In this document: one piece after another, positions 44,573 through 54,490 of the stretch
Position numbering within the stretch: the stretch's first letter is position 1
Layout of the letters: the number at the start of each line of letters is the position of its first letter
Source of the DNA: Neptuniibacter sp. 1_MG-2023
Lineage (GTDB): Bacteria > Pseudomonadota > Gammaproteobacteria > Pseudomonadales > Balneatricaceae
NCBI RefSeq assembly: GCF_030547185.1
Contig: NZ_JAUOQR010000007.1
Coordinates: 1 to 64,000 of the forward strand
DNA length: 64,000 bases
Reading direction: 5' to 3'
The notes under the pieces: model-generated
What the model saw: the letters and a program-made list of their open reading frames with translations, nothing else
Databases searched by the model: none
Told to the model about the DNA's origin: nothing
Translations under genes and position numbers: made by a program

Positions 44573-46018
44573 GTGCACAAATTATCTCTATTCCTATATC
44601 TGCTTTTCTCCTTCCAGCTCTTCGCAGCAGAGAGCTCAACGGTAGGTTTTATAGCAGAAGAGATCGAGCAGGGTGGTGCAACAACTCATCATAATGGAAA
44701 TAATAGACACAGCTTCAGCCACCCAGCCGCTAATCTCGCATTTAAAAAAGAGTTAGATTTTAAGCTAGGGAATAGTATATTCAAAAAGTTGTGGGTACCT
44801 GCGCCATCATCAACCACCGCCAGCGATGGTTTAGGCCCCCTCTATAATGCTCGCTCCTGCATGCAATGCCATATAAGAGATGGCCGAGGCCATACGCCGG
44901 AAAGCAACTGGCCAGAAGATAACGCAGTTTCACTTTTCTTGCGCTTAAGTATCCCTCCTCAAAACAAAGAGCAAAAGCAAGCCTTAGCAACAGGAGAGGT
45001 CGGTGTCATTCCTGAACCGACTTACGGTACTCAGTTACAAGACTTTGCGGTAGCAGGATTAAATGCCGAAGGGCATATACAAATAAGCTATAGCGAGACA
45101 GAGATCACCTTAGCGGATGGAGAATCCGTTTCTTTACGTCGCCCAAAATACTCAATCAGCGATCTCGGATATGGCCCTCTACATCCAGAGACTTTATTAT
45201 CACCTCGTATCGCCCCCCCGATGATTGGTTTAGGTCTCTTAGAAAGTATTCCTGAGGCCAGCATTTTAGCCCTAAGCGATCCTAATGATCTCAATAACGA
45301 TGGTATTTCAGGCAGGGCTAACTGGGTTTGGAACCAACAAACCCAGTCAACAGCACTCGGGCGATTTGGCTGGAAGGCCGGCACACCAACTCTAAACCAA
45401 CAGAACAATACCGCTTTTAATGGAGATATAGGCATATCCACTCCCTATGCAACAAGTCCTTATGGCGAGTGCACACAACAGCAAGAAAGCTGCTTAAACA
45501 TGCCCAATGGAAATAGTGCTCATCTTGACGGGGTTGAGGCATCCGCAAGCATGATAGAGCTATTACTCTTCTATACACGTCATATTGCCGTTCCCGCTCG
45601 CAGAAATGCTGACGATCCAGAGGTTTTAGCGGGCAAAGAAATTTTCTATAATAGCGGTTGCGCTAACTGCCACCAGCCAAGATTTACAACAGCGAACATA
45701 CCCGAGCTACCTGAATTAAGTAATCAATTAATCTGGCCTTATACAGATCTTCTATTACATGACATGGGGGAAGATTTAGCCGATAATCGCGCCGAGTATT
45801 TAGCTAATGGCCTTGAGTGGCGAACACCCCCGTTATGGGGCATTGGACTAACGGACGTTGTTAGCGGAAAAACCCACTACTTACATGATGGTCGTGCACG
45901 CACTTTACTTGAAGCGATCCTCTGGCACGGAGGCGAAGCTGAACAAGCCAAGCGATCCGTAACAAAGATGTCAAAATCTGATCGAAATAATCTTATCAAA
46001 TTCCTGGAGTCTCTATAA
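44573..46018 (+). CDS. Di-heme oxidoreductase family protein
   Basis: A 481-residue periplasmic cytochrome-like protein with signal peptide (about 1-19, LFAAE). Two heme-attachment motifs are CMQCH (96-100) and CANCH (363-367), with a family-typical core DPNDLNNDGISGRANWVW. It starts at GTG; no in-frame ATG exists upstream, and the ribosome site is weak. Such proteins (DHOR, formerly 'thiol oxidoreductase') accompany imelysins in iron-regulated operons and may change the redox state of iron or a ligand. The stop abuts the next gene directly. Confidence 0.9.
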   Translation: MHKLSLFLYLLFSFQLFAAESSTVGFIAEEIEQGGATTHHNGNNRHSFSHPAANLAFKKELDFKLGNSIFKKLWVPAPSSTTASDGLGPLYNARSCMQCHIRDGRGHTPESNWPEDNAVSLFLRLSIPPQNKEQKQALATGEVGVIPEPTYGTQLQDFAVAGLNAEGHIQISYSETEITLADGESVSLRRPKYSISDLGYGPLHPETLLSPRIAPPMIGLGLLESIPEASILALSDPNDLNNDGISGRANWVWNQQTQSTALGRFGWKAGTPTLNQQNNTAFNGDIGISTPYATSPYGECTQQQESCLNMPNGNSAHLDGVEASASMIELLLFYTRHIAVPARRNADDPEVLAGKEIFYNSGCANCHQPRFTTANIPELPELSNQLIWPYTDLLLHDMGEDLADNRAEYLANGLEWRTPPLWGIGLTDVVSGKTHYLHDGRARTLLEAILWHGGEAEQAKRSVTKMSKSDRNNLIKFLESL

Positions 46019-47107
46019 ATGAGCCTGCTATCTATTACCCGATACAGCGCACTCAGCTTAGTATTTTTACTGAATGCGCCAATTACAGCAGCAGAAATCA
46101 GCCAAGAGCGTTGGTTAAAACTCAATCAAGCCGCTGTAAATGAGCACATACTTCCGAGCTACAATATTCTAGCGGAAAAAAGCAAAACCTTAGCGATGGC
46201 TAGCGCCTCACTGTGTGCAGCGCCATCCGAAGAAAATTTGAGGAATGCTGAAGCCCACTTTATTGACACACTGAATGCATGGCAGAGTATACAGCATGTG
46301 CAGTTTGGCCCTATTGAACTATTAATGCGTAATTTTACGATTCAATTTTGGCCAGACAAGAAAAACCTCACTTCAAAACAACTGAATATTATTCTTAAAA
46401 ATCAAGATCCAGCATCACTGGAGCCCGAATTTTTCAGAACAGCAAGTATTGCAGTGAAAGGCTTACCCGCCATGGAGCGAATTCTCTTTGCTGATGACGC
46501 GTTAAAACAGATAGAAGAGAATCCATATCGTTGCCAATTCCTACAATCGGTTAGTGATTATCTAGTCATTCAAACGGACAATACCAATAAGGAGTGGCAA
46601 GAGTACAAGCAGGAATTTAGTACACTCACTTCCGAAGAAGGTATCTACGAAAGTGCTCAAGAAGCGAGCATTGATATTATGAAAGCTCAAGTCGAACCAC
46701 TGGAAGTGATTCGCGATCTAAAAATACTTAGACCACTAGGTAATGAAGGTAAAGCAAAGGCTCGTCGCTTAGAAAGCTGGCGTAGTAAAAATGCACTGCA
46801 AAATATACAGATGAATATCCAATCACTCCATCACCTCTACAGCGGCCTTAAAGATTACAGTCTTTTCCAGTTGCTAAAAGAGGAGGGTGCGACCGATTTA
46901 GCAGACAGTATTGAACAGCAATTCATCACTATAGAAACCACCTTAGAAAAGATACCTACGCCACTATCTCAGCACCTTAAAGAGCCAAAGGTGAAAGAGC
47001 AGCTACTACTTATCGCCCAAGAGCTTAAGCAACTGCACGAAAGCCTTGATAAAACCATGCCTGCACTAGGTCTTCAGCTAGGATTTAATAGTCGTGACGG
47101 GGATTAA
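46019..47107 (+). CDS. Second imelysin family protein
   Basis: A 362-residue exported protein with signal peptide (about 1-25, ITAAE). Imelysin fold with LNAWQSIQHVQFGPIE and the motif region VKGLPAMERILF, where the histidine of GxHxxE is replaced by proline (GLPAME). This is the usual form for the second imelysin of such operons. It begins one base after the di-heme protein stop and overlaps the DUF1513 gene by 14 bp, so is translationally coupled on both sides. Confidence 0.9.
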   Translation: MSLLSITRYSALSLVFLLNAPITAAEISQERWLKLNQAAVNEHILPSYNILAEKSKTLAMASASLCAAPSEENLRNAEAHFIDTLNAWQSIQHVQFGPIELLMRNFTIQFWPDKKNLTSKQLNIILKNQDPASLEPEFFRTASIAVKGLPAMERILFADDALKQIEENPYRCQFLQSVSDYLVIQTDNTNKEWQEYKQEFSTLTSEEGIYESAQEASIDIMKAQVEPLEVIRDLKILRPLGNEGKAKARRLESWRSKNALQNIQMNIQSLHHLYSGLKDYSLFQLLKEEGATDLADSIEQQFITIETTLEKIPTPLSQHLKEPKVKEQLLLIAQELKQLHESLDKTMPALGLQLGFNSRDGD

Positions 47108-48203
47108 TCGTAGACAATTTAGCCTGCTGTTAGGTTGCACTTTACTAAGCCCTTCGCTGCTTGCAAATGGGAAACAGTCTTTATTTGCTTCCGCTGCAAA
47201 AGCATCCAATGGTGCATATGAATTACTGGTGATCGATCAGGCAGGGCGTCTGCACTTACGTCATGAGTTACCAGCACGAGCGCATCACATTGCGGCCCAT
47301 CCCCATAAGCCGCTATTAGCCGCTGTAGGTCGTCGCCCAGAAACATTTATTGATGTGGTCAACTACGAAAAAAAACAGCTAGAAACTCGCATTAGAAGCG
47401 CTCAAGGACAGCACTTTTACGGCCATGCAATTTATTCTGCAGATGGTCGCTGGCTGATCTCAACTGAAAACGAGATTGCAACAGGGCAGGGACTAATTGT
47501 TATTCGTGATGCTCTGCATAACTATGCTGTTGTACAACAATTTAGCTCTGCGGGCATTGGCCCCCATGAACTAAAAATGATGCCTGATGAAAAGACCTTA
47601 GTAATCGCCAATGGGGGAATTCTTACCCATCCCGACAAAGGTAGGGCAAAACTCAATATAGATGTTATGCGCCCATCACTAGCCTATGTAGACATCAATA
47701 CAGGTCAATTGAAAGAACAGGTCTTTATGCCTGAAGAGTACCACCAGCTGAGCATTCGCCACTTTGATATCAATCAAACAGGCAGGGTTGTCATAGGCCT
47801 GCAATACCAAGGAGACAAAACAGACGATGTCCCTTTAGTTGCGTTCCATACCCAAGGACAACCTCTAGCATTAGTTCGCGCACCGATTAGCACCAATATG
47901 GCAATGAAACAGTATTGCGGTAGTGCTCGTTTTGATAAAAGCGGAAAAGTTGCAGCCATCTCATCACCCCGCGGTGACTTAGTAACATTTTGGCATGCAG
48001 ACACCCAGCAATTTATTACATCAACCACAAGCAGAGATGGTTGCGGTTTAGCGCAAACAGAGAAACCTGAAGAGTTCTTAATCAGTACGGGCAGAGGGTA
48101 TTGCTACCGTTATAACTGCCAAACCAAAAATAAAGAAAAAGTAAAATTGGATATTCCGGCTCATACCGCTTGGGATAACCACTTATCCCCATTTCTAGTT
48201 TAG
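47094..48203 (+). CDS. DUF1513 family beta-propeller, Tat-like signal
   Basis: A 369-residue protein that starts at a GTG inside the preceding gene. The N-terminus NRRQFSLLLGCTLL has the twin-arginine pattern, so a folded or cofactor-bearing product may be exported. Repeats such as HHIAAHPHKPLLAAVGRRP and GIGPHELKMMPDEKTLVIANGG suggest a seven-bladed propeller. The function is unknown. It is the fourth and last gene of the imelysin module. Confidence 0.9.
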   Translation: MTGINRRQFSLLLGCTLLSPSLLANGKQSLFASAAKASNGAYELLVIDQAGRLHLRHELPARAHHIAAHPHKPLLAAVGRRPETFIDVVNYEKKQLETRIRSAQGQHFYGHAIYSADGRWLISTENEIATGQGLIVIRDALHNYAVVQQFSSAGIGPHELKMMPDEKTLVIANGGILTHPDKGRAKLNIDVMRPSLAYVDINTGQLKEQVFMPEEYHQLSIRHFDINQTGRVVIGLQYQGDKTDDVPLVAFHTQGQPLALVRAPISTNMAMKQYCGSARFDKSGKVAAISSPRGDLVTFWHADTQQFITSTTSRDGCGLAQTEKPEEFLISTGRGYCYRYNCQTKNKEKVKLDIPAHTAWDNHLSPFLV

Positions 48204-48276
48204 GGAGTGTCTACCCCCTCTTTTTTGAAGAGGCTATTTTTAGGCATTGGGGTATACACACAAGCATATATAAAAT

Positions 48277-48289
48277 GTTATAATATAAC
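48277..48289. promoter_or_regulatory. Zur box upstream of the LbtU-like porin
   Basis: GTTATAATATAAC is identical to the 13-bp core between znuA and zur. With flanks it reads AAAATGTTATAATATAAC, close to the E. coli Zur consensus. It lies 34 bp upstream of the porin ATG at 48324 and contains a TATAAT -10 candidate. Confidence 0.8.
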
Positions 48290-48323
48290 TTATTACTATT
48301 ACATAAAGATGAAGGGAAAAACC

Positions 48324-49361
48324 ATGAAAAAAACAGCCATCGCTACATGTGTTGCAGCGGCTCTAGCAATATCATCTCCTGCATTTGCGGACGTTGCAGA
48401 AGAATTAGCAGCAATGAAAGCGCGCATCGCACAGCTTGAATCTCAGCTAGCGACTCAGCAAGCTACTATAGCTAAACAAGGAACTACATCTAATACCTCT
48501 GGTGGTTTTGCTGATAACGTAAGCGTTTCAGGTGCGTTAGAAGTTCTTGCAACTCACTCTGAAGAAGACGGCGGCAACAGCACAAATGATGTCCTGCTTG
48601 ACACTTTTGAGTTAGGCATTGAAGCTAAAGTTAACGAAAACGTAACGCTTTCTTCATTAATTGAATATGATTCAGACGCTGAAAAACTAGACGTAACTGA
48701 AGCTTACGCTGTAATTGGTGCACCAGATAGCAACCTATCCCTTACTGTTGGTAAAGCACCAGTTCCATTTGCTGTTATTAAAAGCAACTCATGGACTGAT
48801 CCACTAACTGACGATGCTTTCGATATCAAAGAAGGTATGGCGATGGTTAGCTGGGGTAACGATAGCCTAACACTAGACGCTTATACTTTTAATGGCGCAG
48901 AAGATGGCGATACCCTTGATACTATTGGTTTAGGCGCAGATTTCGCTGTAACTGAAGGCTTGTCTTTTGGTGCGGGCTACCTAAGCGATGTTGCTGACCT
49001 AAACGGCCTTCCAGCAGGCGATGCATGGCGTGTAAACGGCCTATATGAAGTCGGTGCTCTAGCGCTGTCTGCAGAATATATTGATATTGATGCTGACAAC
49101 ACATCTATTGACCCTACCTTCCTACACCTAAATGCAGGTTATGCAACTAACGTGTTTGGTGCTGACGGTCAAATCTTTGCAGGCTATAGTGAAACAGATG
49201 ATGGCCAGAATGTTGTAGACCTAGCGGAAGAACGTATTGTTCTAGGTGTAGAGCGCTCATTCGGTGAAAATGCGTCTGTTGTTGCAGAGTATGTTCGTGA
49301 AGAGTCATACAGCAATGAAGAAACAGATACGTTAAACCTTGTACTTGTAACAGAGTTTTAA
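48324..49361 (+). CDS. LbtU-family outer-membrane porin
   Basis: A 345-residue outer-membrane protein. Signal peptide MKKTAIATC...SPAFA-D, then a short coiled-coil stretch (EELAAMKARIAQLESQLATQQ), then a beta-barrel with alternating hydrophobic strands ending in the C-terminal Phe of VTEF. It belongs to the LbtU siderophore-porin-like family. The start is the ATG at 48324, with AAGGGA before it; a frame extending to 48207 would run through the Zur box and is not a protein N-terminus. The upstream Zur box points to zinc rather than iron control. Confidence 0.88.
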   Translation: MKKTAIATCVAAALAISSPAFADVAEELAAMKARIAQLESQLATQQATIAKQGTTSNTSGGFADNVSVSGALEVLATHSEEDGGNSTNDVLLDTFELGIEAKVNENVTLSSLIEYDSDAEKLDVTEAYAVIGAPDSNLSLTVGKAPVPFAVIKSNSWTDPLTDDAFDIKEGMAMVSWGNDSLTLDAYTFNGAEDGDTLDTIGLGADFAVTEGLSFGAGYLSDVADLNGLPAGDAWRVNGLYEVGALALSAEYIDIDADNTSIDPTFLHLNAGYATNVFGADGQIFAGYSETDDGQNVVDLAEERIVLGVERSFGENASVVAEYVREESYSNEETDTLNLVLVTEF

Positions 49362-49433
49362 ACCACAAGGTTAACTGTTTCCAAGCAGTGAACTAAGTAG
49401 ACCTGCAGTAAAAAACTGCTATTTACTTCGTAG

Positions 49434-49485
49434 TGTGACAGACCGGCATTGAATCCCCCTTCTATCATCAATGCCGGTCGTCACA
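49434..49485. terminator. Long hairpin between porin and LonH-like genes
   Basis: TGTGAC plus a 12-bp arm (49434-49452, one bulged A at 49440) pairs with 49468-49485, 18 bp in all, around a 15-nt loop. No T run follows on either strand. It separates convergent genes and may block read-through by structure or stabilise 3' ends. A smaller hairpin (GCAGT/ACTGC near 49404-49418) precedes it. Confidence 0.6.
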
Positions 49486-49608
49486 ATTCGGTATAACCTT
49501 AGTGACAATGAAACCATTGCACTAATAGCGTGCATAGTATCGGTAAAATGCTAAGCATGGAACTAGCTAGCAACAACTTTTACCTATTTTAAGCATAAGG
49601 TATGAAGC

Positions 49609-51984
49609 CTAATCGGCTTTAGCACTGGATATTTCACGTAAACGCTTAACCACTTGGGCATTAATACTGCGCTGAGTAAACGTACCATCCTCTTTAAGCT
49701 TACCGGCTTTACGCCCCATCAAGACTTCTAAACATTGATCCACGTGGGAAACTGCATAAACAGAAAACTCCCCTTGTCTCACCGCTTCAACCACTTCAGC
49801 TTTTAACATTAAATTACGAATATTTGCCTTAGGGATAACCACCCCCTGTTCGCCATTCAAGCCTCGAGCCTTACATAGATTAAAGAAACCTTCTATTTTC
49901 TCGTTTACACCGCCAATTGCCTGCACTTCACCATACTGATTGATTGAACCAGTGGTTGCATAATTTTGACTGATTGGAATATGGGTAAGTGCTGAGATTA
50001 AAGTACAAACCTCCGCTAATGAAGCGCTATCACCATCAACATAGCCGTACGATTGCTCTAGAGCTATGCTCGCGGACATCGCCATAGGGAAATCTTTAGC
50101 GTACTGATTACCCAGGAAACCACTGAGGATAAGCACCCCTTTCGAGTGAATAGGCTGACCTAAAGTCACCTCCCGCTCAATATCCACAATACCGCGATTA
50201 CCGGGATATACCGTCGCAGTAATACGTGCAGGTGTACCAAAAGCCACATCACCCACTTGAAGTACAGTTAAGCCATTGGCTTTACCTATAGCCTCACCTT
50301 CAGTATCGATCAATACGGTCTCTTCTACGATACCCTCTTCAATCTTCTCCGCCATACGTGCTGTGCGACGCTCTTTCGCATTCAATGCCATCTCCACATG
50401 ATCAGCATTGATTAGCTCATCTTCCTCCTTGATCCGTTTAAAATCCGCTTCACAGAGCAGATCTACTAACTCACCAATATGAGCCGATAACAGCGCTTGA
50501 TTTTGAGCCTGCCGAGAACTATGTTCCACCAACCGAGCTACCGCTCGACGAGTTAAAGGCGCTAAACCTTCTTCATCCGCTAAGGTTTTCATCAAACGGG
50601 CATAACTACGCACCATCTGTGGAGTTCGCTTTACATCCTCATCAAAATCGACCACAACACGAAACATCTTTTCAAAATCATGGTCGAGTTCTTGTAGTAA
50701 GTAATAAATATCTCGAGAGCCCACAAGCACAATCTTTACTGTCAAAGGCACCGCTTGAGGCAAGAGTGTAATAGTACTGATCCCTGTATATTCACTGGCA
50801 GGGCTTTCTATACTTATCTCGTGGGATTTCAGTGCACGCTTCAATGCGCCATAGACAAAAGGCTGTTCTAATAGCTTTTCCGCCTCCATAACCAAATAAC
50901 CGCCATTAGCCTGATGCAATGCACCAGAACGAATAAGCTTGTAGTTGGTCGACAGCGCACCCATCTCCGTATTGTATTCAACGCGGCCAAATAGATTCTC
51001 ATAACTCGGATGAGCCTCATAAACAACGGGAGCGCCTTTGGTTTTAACATTATCAACTAGCAGATTAACCCCGTAATTGCTTTCCATATAGTTACGTCGG
51101 GCAGCATCAGTTACGGGCTCTAGAACCTTGTCATCACCGACAATTTCACTACAGTTTTTAACCAACGAGTTTTCCATCTCTGCCAAATAGTCCATGGCTG
51201 CAGAGAGATTGGCATATTTCTCTTTAATCGGTTGGAATAGGGGGGAGATCGCTTCTCTAGTTGTGTCTCGATCAAGATTTTTTAACTTTTCAGCCGCTTC
51301 ACGACGCCATTGAGGCAAGCCAGTTAGCGCCTCATTTAGCTGATCTTCTAACTCAGAAATAGCTCTAGTAAATCCAGCTCGCGCCTCTTCAGTTAGCTGA
51401 GAAAAAGCTGCCTCATCCATTGCCTGCCCATCAGCAACAGGAGTAAACCCTATAGTCCCGGCATCTCTATAGACAGCAATACTATGTTCACGCGCTTCGC
51501 GCTCAACGGCATCAATCGCATGATCATAATAACGATTAAAATCGCGCTCGATTTTACTTTTCTTACGCTGGTAAGTTGGGCTTTCAAACGCCGCGGGCAT
51601 CTCCGTTAAAGCGCCCTCAATAATATGTTTAATATCACGCTTAAACTGCTGTGCCTTCCCGGCGGGAAAACTGATGGCCAAAGGATGGCGATTATCTTTT
51701 AAATTATTAAGGTAGATCCAATCGGTCGGTTTCTTCTCTTTTTTGGCAACCGCTTTTAGGTTTTCCATCGCAAAAGAGAAACGTCCAGTATGAGGCGTTC
51801 CCATAACAAACAGGTTATAACCTGGACGGCGCATACCAATACCAAATTCCATCGCCTCAAGCGCCCGATCCTGCCCAAAAAAGCCGGTAAAAGGTTCAAG
51901 TGTTGATGTGGTTTTAAAAGGTAGTAGTTCAGGATCACAGCTGCAATAGAGCTGCTCAGTGGATAGTCGGGTTTCCGTTACCAT
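49609..51984 (-). CDS. Lon-like ATP-dependent protease (YcbZ/LonH-type)
   Basis: A 791-residue protein with an N-terminal AAA_32-type ATPase-related region starting FTGFFGQDRALEAMEFGIGMRRPGYNLFVMGTPHTGR; its Walker A is degenerate (GTPHTGR). A C-terminal Lon protease domain has catalytic Ser653 in GDSAS and Lys696 in GGVNEKIEG. Full length for the family. Cytosolic protease of unclear targets. Transcribed alone, convergent with the porin gene. Confidence 0.92.
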   Translation of the reverse strand: MVTETRLSTEQLYCSCDPELLPFKTTSTLEPFTGFFGQDRALEAMEFGIGMRRPGYNLFVMGTPHTGRFSFAMENLKAVAKKEKKPTDWIYLNNLKDNRHPLAISFPAGKAQQFKRDIKHIIEGALTEMPAAFESPTYQRKKSKIERDFNRYYDHAIDAVEREAREHSIAVYRDAGTIGFTPVADGQAMDEAAFSQLTEEARAGFTRAISELEDQLNEALTGLPQWRREAAEKLKNLDRDTTREAISPLFQPIKEKYANLSAAMDYLAEMENSLVKNCSEIVGDDKVLEPVTDAARRNYMESNYGVNLLVDNVKTKGAPVVYEAHPSYENLFGRVEYNTEMGALSTNYKLIRSGALHQANGGYLVMEAEKLLEQPFVYGALKRALKSHEISIESPASEYTGISTITLLPQAVPLTVKIVLVGSRDIYYLLQELDHDFEKMFRVVVDFDEDVKRTPQMVRSYARLMKTLADEEGLAPLTRRAVARLVEHSSRQAQNQALLSAHIGELVDLLCEADFKRIKEEDELINADHVEMALNAKERRTARMAEKIEEGIVEETVLIDTEGEAIGKANGLTVLQVGDVAFGTPARITATVYPGNRGIVDIEREVTLGQPIHSKGVLILSGFLGNQYAKDFPMAMSASIALEQSYGYVDGDSASLAEVCTLISALTHIPISQNYATTGSINQYGEVQAIGGVNEKIEGFFNLCKARGLNGEQGVVIPKANIRNLMLKAEVVEAVRQGEFSVYAVSHVDQCLEVLMGRKAGKLKEDGTFTQRSINAQVVKRLREISSAKAD

Positions 51985-52118
51985 ATGGCGCTCCCGCTGA
52001 TGACTGGGGTCATTAAGAAATCACAATTTTTACCTGTGTTTCTTGAAGTTATACCCCCCAGAAGCGCCGCTTGCAAGCTCTGATGGAAAAACAAGGAAAG
52101 ATAACAGTTGTATTAAAA

Positions 52119-52946
52119 TCAATCAGTTAATAGATTACGAAGCTGTTTAATTACCGACTGAGAATCAGGTTCAATTCCGCGCCATATTTGAAAGGATTGT
52201 GCGGCTTGTTCAACGAGCATACCTAATCCATCAATTGATTTTTCTGCGCCTTTATCTAAAGCCCACTGACAAAAAGCAGTAGGGGAGGCGGAATACATCA
52301 TGTCATAGCACCAAGCATGATCAGCTAAAACAGAAGCAGGAATGGGAGGCACTTCTCCCTGAAGGCTCGCAGCGGTCCCATTGATAATCAAATCAAAACA
52401 TTGTCCATCCAATGTATCAAATCCAGATCCGGAAACATTACCTAAATGAGCAACCAGTTCGGCCAATTCAACCGCTTTTGAAGCGGTTCGGTTTGCAATC
52501 ACTAATCGCTGTGGCTTCTGCTCTAAAACAGGCTGTAACACGCCCCTCACCGCACCACCAGCACCAAGAATAAGAACCCGCTTACCTTCAATCTTGCCGC
52601 CATGGTTACGAATAATATCTCGCACCATACCTATACCATCAGTGTTATCACCACAGAGCTGCCCCTGCTCATCGCGATAGAGAGTATTCACTGCTCCGGC
52701 AAGTTCTGCACGAGGGGATCGCACGGTAGCTAACGCCCAAGCTTCCTGCTTAAAAGGTATAGTTATATTCAACCCCCGCCCATCGCCGGATAAAAATGAC
52801 TCAACAGTTTCAGCAAATTTATCTTCCGCTACAGCAACCGCCTCATAGGTCAAATCTTGACCTGTATTTTCAGCAAAAGCCGTATGAATCTGCGGTGATT
52901 TTGAATGCGTTATAGGGTTGCCAAAAACGGCATAACGATCTGTCAT
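52119..52946 (-). CDS. aroE: Shikimate dehydrogenase
   Basis: A 275-residue NADP-dependent enzyme converting 3-dehydroshikimate to shikimate in aromatic amino acid synthesis. Shikimate-binding NPITHSKSPQIH, NITIPFKQEA with catalytic Lys, DNTDGIGMV, the NADP loop LGAGGAVRGV and NRTASKA are all present. The start is the ATG at 52946 (MTDRYAVFGNP); the longer frame to 52994 overlaps hemF. Follows hemF on the same strand. Confidence 0.95.
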   Translation of the reverse strand: MTDRYAVFGNPITHSKSPQIHTAFAENTGQDLTYEAVAVAEDKFAETVESFLSGDGRGLNITIPFKQEAWALATVRSPRAELAGAVNTLYRDEQGQLCGDNTDGIGMVRDIIRNHGGKIEGKRVLILGAGGAVRGVLQPVLEQKPQRLVIANRTASKAVELAELVAHLGNVSGSGFDTLDGQCFDLIINGTAASLQGEVPPIPASVLADHAWCYDMMYSASPTAFCQWALDKGAEKSIDGLGMLVEQAAQSFQIWRGIEPDSQSVIKQLRNLLTD

Positions 52947-52978
52947 ATATACGGACTCTTTACATTGCTTGAGTAATG

Positions 52979-53902
<924 letters not shown>

Positions 53903-53914
53903 TCACTTATATAT

Positions 53915-54490
53915 TCAGACCCTAACGATACGGTCCGATTTTAAATCTTTAATTTGGGTTGGCTGAGACAATCCGCCTAAACAACCAGGCAAAACATAAT
54001 CAAGCTCACTGCCGAAGTAAGTATTTACTCTCAATATATCTTTTGCAGGACAATGAGCTGAAGGATTAGCAGAAGTTGAAACGATGAAAGAACCGTAAGT
54101 TTCAGTTAACTTTTTAACAAGTAAGTGATCGCTCACTCTCACAGCAACCGAACTATGTTTTCCTTTAATCCATCTGGGGATTATATCTTTTTTGTCCGGT
54201 AAAACCCACGTATAAGGCCCCGGCCAACTAGCCGTTACTTTATCGTATTCTTCCGCACTGAGGTCATCTAACAGAAATTGTATTTGAGACAGGTTGCCCG
54301 CAACCAAAACAAGCCCTTTATCGACAGGGCGTCGTTTAATTTTGAGCAGGTGGGAGACTGCGTCTTGGTTAAAAGGGTCACACCCTAATCCCCAAACCGC
54401 TTCGGTAGGATAGGCGATAACACCTCCGTGTTCTATCGCCCGAACAGACTGATGGATATGCCACCAGTTTAAATTCTGATTACAACTCAC
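53915..54490 (-). CDS. tsaC: L-threonylcarbamoyladenylate synthase TsaC
   Basis: YrdC/Sua5-fold enzyme making threonylcarbamoyl-AMP for the t6A37 modification of tRNA. It contains VIAYPTEAVWGLGCDP, KRRPVDKGLVLVAG, WPGPYTWVLP and SSVAVRVSDH. The start is uncertain. A GTG at 54490 gives 191 residues, close to E. coli TsaC, and overlaps the purE stop by 11 bp. ATGs at 54520 and 54532 lie deeper inside purE. Confidence 0.92.
   Translation of the reverse strand: MSCNQNLNWWHIHQSVRAIEHGGVIAYPTEAVWGLGCDPFNQDAVSHLLKIKRRPVDKGLVLVAGNLSQIQFLLDDLSAEEYDKVTASWPGPYTWVLPDKKDIIPRWIKGKHSSVAVRVSDHLLVKKLTETYGSFIVSTSANPSAHCPAKDILRVNTYFGSELDYVLPGCLGGLSQPTQIKDLKSDRIVRV

Noticed and set aside
44556-44660. ATG-ATG-AAA-AAA frame just before the di-heme gene as its true start with a frameshift
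   Set aside because: That frame closes after about 30 codons, while the GTG frame at 44573 gives a normal signal peptide with no frameshift needed.
48207-48323. N-terminal extension of the porin frame
   Set aside because: It runs through the Zur box and promoter, and the true signal peptide begins at the ATG at 48324.
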